From DASUEB01 sp036275295 (GTDB taxonomy: Bacteria > Bacteroidota > Bacteroidia > Flavobacteriales_D > Luteibaculaceae): DNA of 9,239 nucleotides. The DNA is taken from assembly GCA_036275295.1 (NCBI GenBank), contig DASUEB010000147.1:1-9239 (forward strand). The letters are read 5' to 3'. Of the stretch, positions 6,610 to 9,239 are shown in pieces. The position numbers and the translations under genes were made by a program. The notes under the pieces were generated by a model that had not been told where the DNA came from, made no database searches, and worked only from the letters and a program-made list of their open reading frames with translations. Position 1 is the first letter of the stretch; the number at the start of each line of letters is the position of its first letter.

Positions 6610-7173
6610 GTGAAAGCACTGCTATACACATCGCTTGGGATCTGGTTATGCTCGATGTTCATCGCTTGTTCAAAACCCACCGATGACATCACGCTATCGA
6701 CACAAATCAATCCCATTGCCTTTCTTCAGGAGGGATTGCCATTCAACCTGGCCGAATACGACACCACCCAAACATCGGAGGTATTACTCGACACCTTGGT
6801 TTGGCGACCGATTTGGATAGGCGACAGCGCATGGAAATTTGTTCAACGGCGCGGTTCAAACCTTGACACCCTGTCGTTTATGAGCTTGCCGCCGTTACTG
6901 GTGATCAACCAGTCGATTATAGGCATTTACGAGCCCACCCCGGCTCAACAAATAGGTTTTCTCACCGAAAACTGCAAGGTGATAGATACCGACACCGTGA
7001 TTCGCATCAATGGCCAGACCTTCTATACCTATTTTTTCCAGAAAACGGTAAATCAGAAAGAAACCTATTGGTTTTTTGCCGACCGTAAGTACCAAAACCC
7101 GGTGGTCAGGATTTACAGAATCATCGACAATCAGCCCCGACTGTGGCGACAAACCATCGATCCTTTCCTCTAA
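6610..7173 (+). CDS. Small putative lipoprotein of unknown function
   Basis: A 187-residue protein I do not recognise. The N-terminus is a lipoprotein signal: MKALLY, a hydrophobic stretch, then SMFIAC|SKPTDD, with C20 as the lipidated residue. The -3 residue is Phe, where Leu, Val or Ile is usual, so the lipobox is slightly weak. S+2 and K+3 do not settle which membrane or side it ends on. The mature part is rich in Trp and Tyr with alternating strands (VRIYRIIDNQPRLWRQTI near the end) and has one further cysteine (C122). The start is GTG at 6610; no ATG precedes the hydrophobic core, and the ATG at residue 16 would destroy the signal. It begins 18 nt after hutU and ends 21 nt before the next gene, so co-transcription is likely. 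No link to histidine or sulfur metabolism is visible. Confidence 0.75.
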   Translation: MKALLYTSLGIWLCSMFIACSKPTDDITLSTQINPIAFLQEGLPFNLAEYDTTQTSEVLLDTLVWRPIWIGDSAWKFVQRRGSNLDTLSFMSLPPLLVINQSIIGIYEPTPAQQIGFLTENCKVIDTDTVIRINGQTFYTYFFQKTVNQKETYWFFADRKYQNPVVRIYRIIDNQPRLWRQTIDPFL

Positions 7174-7178
7174 TTTTG
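7171..7178 (+). promoter_or_regulatory. Candidate -7 box before the trans-sulfuration enzyme gene
   Basis: TAATTTTG matches TAnnTTTG exactly and overlaps the lipoprotein stop codon (TAA 7171-7173). The ATG is 16 nt downstream. No convincing TTTG/TTG -33 element lies 19-21 nt upstream, so it may be a weak internal promoter or a chance match. Confidence 0.3.
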
Positions 7179-7194
7179 CCTTTTCCAGTTTATC

Positions 7195-8328
7195 ATGAAG
7201 TCATCTACCCTTGCCATTCACGCCGGAACGATTCACGAAAAGGAATTTCAACCGGTGAATAGCCCCATTTTCCAATCGACTACCGCGTATTACACCCACG
7301 ACGGCGAGTGCCAATACCCAAGATATTACAATATGCCTGCACAAGCGGCAGTGGTTGAGAAAATAGCGGCTTTGGAAGGCGCTGAAACGGGTATGTTATA
7401 CGCCTCGGGTATGTCGGCCATCGCCGCCATCCTCACGGGTTGTTTTCGCAAGGGCGATCACCTCATTTTTCAGAGTGAGCTTTACGGCGGAACTCATCAT
7501 TTTATTCAGACCGAACTGCCCAAATACGGCATTGAATTCAGCTTTATCGATGTAAGCGATCGCGATGCCTTGTACGCCTCGTACCGACCCAATACCAAAG
7601 GAATTTACATCGAAACACCCTCCAATCCGCTGCTTAAAATCATTGATTTGGAGGCGATAGCTGGCTTTGCACAAACACACGGCCTGCTATCTATCATCGA
7701 CAATACCTTCGCCTCTCCCATCAATCAAAATCCCATCAAATGGGGCATCGACCTGGTTATGCACAGCGGAACCAAATACTTGGGTGGCCACAGCGACCTG
7801 ATCTTTGGTGTGGTAGTGGGAGCCAAAAAACACATCGCCCAACTCAAGGAGTTCAGCGTCAATTTTGGACCCTGTATCAACGGTGCGACGTGTGGATTGA
7901 TTGAGCGCAGCATCAAAACCCTCGGGGTTCGCATCGACCGCCACAACAGCAACGCCCTCTGGCTGGCGGAGCAATTGCGCAAAGAATCATTCATCGATCG
8001 CGTCTTCTACCCCGGTCTGAGCGACCATCCCGGCCATGCCTTAGCTAAAAAACAAATGAACGGCTTTGGTGGCATGCTTTCGTTTGAGTTAAAAGCCGAC
8101 GAAAACGGCATTATTAAATTCATGGAAAACCTGCGTGTGATTAAGCCTGCAGTGAGTTTAGGGGGTGTTGAATCGCTGCTTACATCGCCAAGGTATACGT
8201 CGCACGTGAAGATTGGGCCTCAAGGCCGATTGCTGATGGGCATTAGAGACAACCTGCTCCGACTGTCGGTGGGCATTGAAGACGCCGAAGATTTGTTGCA
8301 CGACATCCAACAAGCGGCACAGCGGTAA
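7195..8328 (+). CDS. Trans-sulfuration-type PLP enzyme (cystathionine gamma-synthase / beta- or gamma-lyase / methionine gamma-lyase family)
   Basis: A 377-residue cytosolic enzyme of the Cys/Met metabolism PLP family, full length for that family (about 380). Seen: PIFQSTTAYY at 24-33; YPRYYNMP at 41-48, where most members have NPT; LEGAETGMLYASGM at 60-73, with the phosphate-binding SGM; LYGGT at 96-100, with Y97 expected to stack on the PLP ring; IETPSNP at 139-145; IIDNTFASP at 167-175, with D169 pairing with the PLP nitrogen; MHSGTKYLGGHSD at 189-201, with K194 as the PLP Schiff-base lysine; SLGGVESL at 321-328; and LRLSVGIED at 355-363, where R356 should bind the substrate carboxylate. 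The family's members make or break C-S bonds in cystathionine, cysteine, homocysteine or methionine; motifs do not tell which. No other methionine gene is adjacent. It follows the lipoprotein by 21 nt. The ATG at 7195 is the natural start. Confidence 0.93.
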   Translation: MKSSTLAIHAGTIHEKEFQPVNSPIFQSTTAYYTHDGECQYPRYYNMPAQAAVVEKIAALEGAETGMLYASGMSAIAAILTGCFRKGDHLIFQSELYGGTHHFIQTELPKYGIEFSFIDVSDRDALYASYRPNTKGIYIETPSNPLLKIIDLEAIAGFAQTHGLLSIIDNTFASPINQNPIKWGIDLVMHSGTKYLGGHSDLIFGVVVGAKKHIAQLKEFSVNFGPCINGATCGLIERSIKTLGVRIDRHNSNALWLAEQLRKESFIDRVFYPGLSDHPGHALAKKQMNGFGGMLSFELKADENGIIKFMENLRVIKPAVSLGGVESLLTSPRYTSHVKIGPQGRLLMGIRDNLLRLSVGIEDAEDLLHDIQQAAQR

Positions 8329-8363
8329 GCGCGGAATTTTAGTGGCAGCACGGCGGATTTGAC

Positions 8364-8371
8364 TATTTTTG
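8364..8371 (+). promoter_or_regulatory. Predicted -7 promoter box for pheT
   Basis: TATTTTTG is an exact match to the Bacteroidota -7 consensus TAnnTTTG. It sits 23 nt before the pheT ATG, in the 66-nt gap after the PLP enzyme gene, which would give a leader of about 15-20 nt. The -33 element is poor (a TTTTA about 22 nt upstream is the nearest candidate). Confidence 0.5.
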
Positions 8372-8394
8372 GCCTTTCTCTGCCCTAATACGCC

Positions 8395-9239
8395 ATGAAG
8401 ATATCCTACAACTGGTTGTGTTCCTATTTGCCAACCGAACTTTCTACTACTCCTGAGGAAATTGCCGAACTTCTAACCGACAGCGGTTTGGAGGTGGAAG
8501 GCCTCGAAAAAATAGAATCCGTGAAAGGCGGCCTGGCAGGACTGGTGATTGGCGAAGTTTTGGAGAAAACCAAACACCCCGACGCCGATAAACTGAGCGT
8601 TACCCGAGTGGATGTGGGTCAGCCCGAAAGTCTGCAAATTGTATGCGGAGCGGCGAATGTGGCAGCCGGACAAAAGGTGGTAGTAGCCCTGGTGGGTGCT
8701 ACCTTGTACCCCAGCGTCGGTGAGCCTTTCACCATTAAAAAATCGAAAATTAGAGGCGTTGAAAGCCATGGCATGATTTGTGCCGAGGATGAAATTGGAC
8801 TAGGTCAGGATCACAGCGGCATCATGGTGCTAGACCCCAAGGCCACCGTGGGATCGGAAGCCAAACAATACTTTGAACTGGAGGACGACTACCTGCTTGA
8901 ACTCAACCTCACGCCCAACCGCGCTGACGCTATGAGTCACTTCGGGGTAGCCCGCGATCTGCTGGCCGTTTACAACATTCGCAAAGGAACGGCATACCGC
9001 CTGCGCAAAGGAACGACATATCGCCTACGCAAAGGAACCGAATACGGATTATACAGAGGAGAAAACATGCCCTTGGCGGTTGGAATAAAGTCCGGGCCCA
9101 TTGAGGTTCAAGTGGCCGACACCGAGCGATGTCCGCGCTACGCCGGTATTTATATCAGCCAAGTACAGGTTAAACCATCGCCCGAGTGGTTGCAGAAGAG
9201 GTTGCGCACCATAGGGGTTCGTCCCATCAACAACATCGT
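8395..9239 (+). CDS. pheT: Phenylalanyl-tRNA synthetase beta subunit (partial, 3' end off the right edge)
   Basis: These are the first 281 residues; the family is about 800 long. PheT pairs with the catalytic alpha subunit PheS in an alpha2-beta2 enzyme that charges tRNA-Phe, and it carries the editing site that removes mischarged tyrosine. Seen: MKISYNWLCSYLP at 1-13, the typical start; an EMAP-II/OB-fold tRNA-binding domain from about 42 to 155, with HPDADKL at 61-67 and VCGAANV at 83-89; ESHGMICAEDE at 123-133; NLTPNRADAMSHFGVARDL at 171-189; and the start of the next module at CPRYAGI (246-252), continuing PSPEWLQKRL. Between ARDL and CPRY lies an unusual in-frame run of three RKGTxYxL units at residues 196-219. 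The window ends before the editing and tRNA anticodon-binding domains. It follows the PLP enzyme by 66 nt and has its own -7 box. Confidence 0.97.
   Translation, partial: MKISYNWLCSYLPTELSTTPEEIAELLTDSGLEVEGLEKIESVKGGLAGLVIGEVLEKTKHPDADKLSVTRVDVGQPESLQIVCGAANVAAGQKVVVALVGATLYPSVGEPFTIKKSKIRGVESHGMICAEDEIGLGQDHSGIMVLDPKATVGSEAKQYFELEDDYLLELNLTPNRADAMSHFGVARDLLAVYNIRKGTAYRLRKGTTYRLRKGTEYGLYRGENMPLAVGIKSGPIEVQVADTERCPRYAGIYISQVQVKPSPEWLQKRLRTIGVRPINNI
8980..9051 (+). repeat. Three in-frame 24-bp tandem repeats inside pheT
   Basis: Units at 8980-9003, 9004-9027 and 9028-9051 encode RKGTAYRL, RKGTTYRL and RKGTEYGL. Units 1 and 2 differ at three bases, two of them silent; units 2 and 3 differ at seven. 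The next 24 nt (9052-9075, YRGENMPL) keep a basic residue, Gly and Leu at matching positions and may be a decayed fourth unit. They fill the linker between the NRADAMSH motif and the CPRYAG motif. Confidence 0.9.

Noticed and set aside
1..9239. CRISPR arrays, tRNAs, rRNAs, insertion sequences, phage or defence genes
   Set aside because: No spaced direct repeats, cloverleaf-like sequence, transposase motifs or terminal inverted repeats were seen. The only tandem repeat is the in-frame one within pheT.

Overview
This is a chromosomal window that looks like a member of the Bacteroidota. Three signs point there: a secreted protein with a type IX secretion (T9SS) type A C-terminal sorting domain, secreted Ig-like proteins with weak or absent Shine-Dalgarno sequences, and -7 promoter boxes matching TAnnTTTG. 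Base composition looks moderate (roughly half GC by eye), with one clearly AT-rich divergent intergenic region. No tRNA, rRNA, CRISPR array, insertion sequence or phage gene was seen. The content is mostly core metabolism and translation plus one lineage-specific secreted-protein pair.

Layout. The minus-strand block (1-3931) holds three genes. They are a partial PLP-dependent D-cysteine desulfhydrase/ACC deaminase-family enzyme cut by the left window edge (1-732), a T9SS-sorted secreted protein (957-1916), and a large secreted protein with two repeated Ig-like modules (1928-3931). The last two are 11 nt apart and probably co-transcribed, with a strong hairpin just after the pair (903-947). 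A 436-nt AT-rich divergent intergenic region follows (3932-4367).

The plus-strand block (4368-8328) is a tight series: a 68-residue cysteine-rich DUF5522-like protein, urocanate hydratase (hutU) starting 1 nt after it, a small lipoprotein, and a trans-sulfuration-type PLP enzyme. It is followed by the 5' part of pheT (8395 to the right edge), which has its own predicted promoter.

How the genes work together. HutU performs the second step of histidine breakdown; no other hut gene is in the window. The small CCxxxCxHC protein upstream is almost fused to hutU and may be a partner, but this is inference. The two PLP enzymes, at opposite ends, both belong to families acting on sulfur amino acids, but they are on opposite strands and probably not co-regulated.

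The most unusual sequence-level signals are a tandem 24-bp (8-codon) repeat inserted in frame into pheT, the near-fused DUF5522-hutU pair, and an out-of-frame start with a strong Shine-Dalgarno-like sequence just upstream of the DUF5522 gene. I found no convincing new multi-gene system.
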